Source: Chloranthus sessilifolius | Lineage: Eukaryota; Streptophyta; Magnoliopsida; Chloranthales; Chloranthaceae | DNA length: 64,000 nucleotides | Assembly (NCBI GenBank): GCA_021018995.1 | Contig: CM037591.1 | Location: 3,168,001-3,232,000 of the forward strand | Direction of reading: 5' to 3' | Part shown: in pieces, positions 63,482-64,000 of the stretch | Numbering within the stretch: position 1 is the first letter of the stretch | Layout: every line of letters starts with the position of its first letter | Position numbers and translations under genes: made by a program | Notes under the pieces: model-generated | What the model saw: only the letters and a program-made list of their open reading frames with translations | What the model was told of the DNA's origin: nothing | The model's database searches: none

Positions 63482-64000
63482 CCATGGATCAAAATCTTGG
63501 TTTCGGTTTGAGTTTTGTTCATGACCCGAACTGTAAATTGGTAAAAATTTTAGTAAATTTTAGATTTTTTTAAATATAAGCTCCGAGCTTTACTGAACTT
63601 TGCCGAATTTAATTGTTTTAGTTTTTTTTTAACTCTTTAACATTGTTAAAATACATATTAACACTAGTGAAACTAATTTTCAATCATACAATGGATCTTG
63701 AGCTCATGCAAAACATATCAGACGATCATATTTTGATTCCACATTGAATAAATCTCAAAAGTGACCCAAGAAACCTTCTTATGATGGGCTCATGATCAGG
63801 GTCATTTTGGGGATGTATGCTACGTGGAGTGTGAAATATTACGTACCTCTGTATATATGAGTACCACTATTACCGCTCACGCAATCTTTGAAAGTGCTCA
63901 TATGTGCAACCCCTTTGAACCCATTGATTGCTTCATAACAGATGATGGAGATCGTGTTTCACCTTGATTTCCAAACAACAGATCTAGAGATTATGACACC
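63482..64000. repeat. partial ATGGATCAAAATCTTGG MITE and dispersed repeat
   Basis: At 63483 GCCATGGATCAAAATCTTGG followed by TTTCGGTTTG has the left terminus of the hAT-type MITEs; no matching right end is seen. The part at 63650-63850 has GGATCTTGAGCTCATGC, TGATCAGGGTCATTTTGG and TGCTACGTGGAGTG, an inverted-order copy of the CAGTCAATAG-type repeat. No gene. Confidence 0.5.

Overview
The window is nuclear DNA of a flowering plant. It is AT-rich, has long introns, canonical GT-AG splice sites, plant gene families and dense plant-type transposons. No bacterial operon, CRISPR array, rRNA or intact tRNA gene was seen. The species cannot be named from the sequence.

Four host loci are visible, all on the + strand. 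(1) About 2913-6558: the 3' exons of a Nudix hydrolase of the plant NUDX26/27 type, with two apparent frameshifts and its 5' exons outside the window. (2) 20372-35002: a complete four-exon FAD/NAD(P)-dependent oxidoreductase of the AIFM2/FSP1-like family (360 aa), whose 11.3-kb second intron is packed with transposons. (3) 40903-41988: a complete three-exon CLAVATA3-type CLE peptide precursor (92 aa) ending in the motif RKVPSGPDPLHH. (4) 60325-61726: a cytochrome P450 pseudogene cut by a 982-bp hAT-type insertion, which itself carries a captured first exon, and probably the promoter, of a tonoplast intrinsic protein (TIP aquaporin).

Transposons make up most of the rest. Ones with boundaries that can be read exactly include a Ty3-type element lacking most of pol (23149-27125, TSD caaat), a solo LTR of the same terminal type (1156-1938, TSD attgg), a 306-bp TRIM (57136-57441, TSD aattc), a Mutator-like foldback element (12024-12881, 9-bp TSD) and many short hAT-type MITEs with 8-bp TSDs. 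A degenerate hAT transposase (7413-about 8700, minus strand) ends in the same terminal sequence as one MITE family, so it is a candidate relative of the source of those MITEs. Relics of Ty1/copia integrase, an L1-type LINE, a SINE and two long LTR-like blocks in opposite orientations are also present.

Layout: 1-9.9 kb Nudix remnant, solo LTR, SINE, MITEs and hAT relic; 10-16 kb copia relic and MITEs; 16-19.7 kb long LTR-like block; 20.4-35 kb FSP1-like gene with TE-filled introns; 36-40.4 kb MITE cluster including a three-copy tandem element; 40.5-42 kb CLV3-like gene; 44-51.9 kb LINE relic, MITEs and duplicated noncoding repeats; 52-56.9 kb second long LTR-like block; 57.1 kb TRIM; 60.3-61.7 kb nested P450/hAT/TIP structure. 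The four host loci have no evident functional link to one another.
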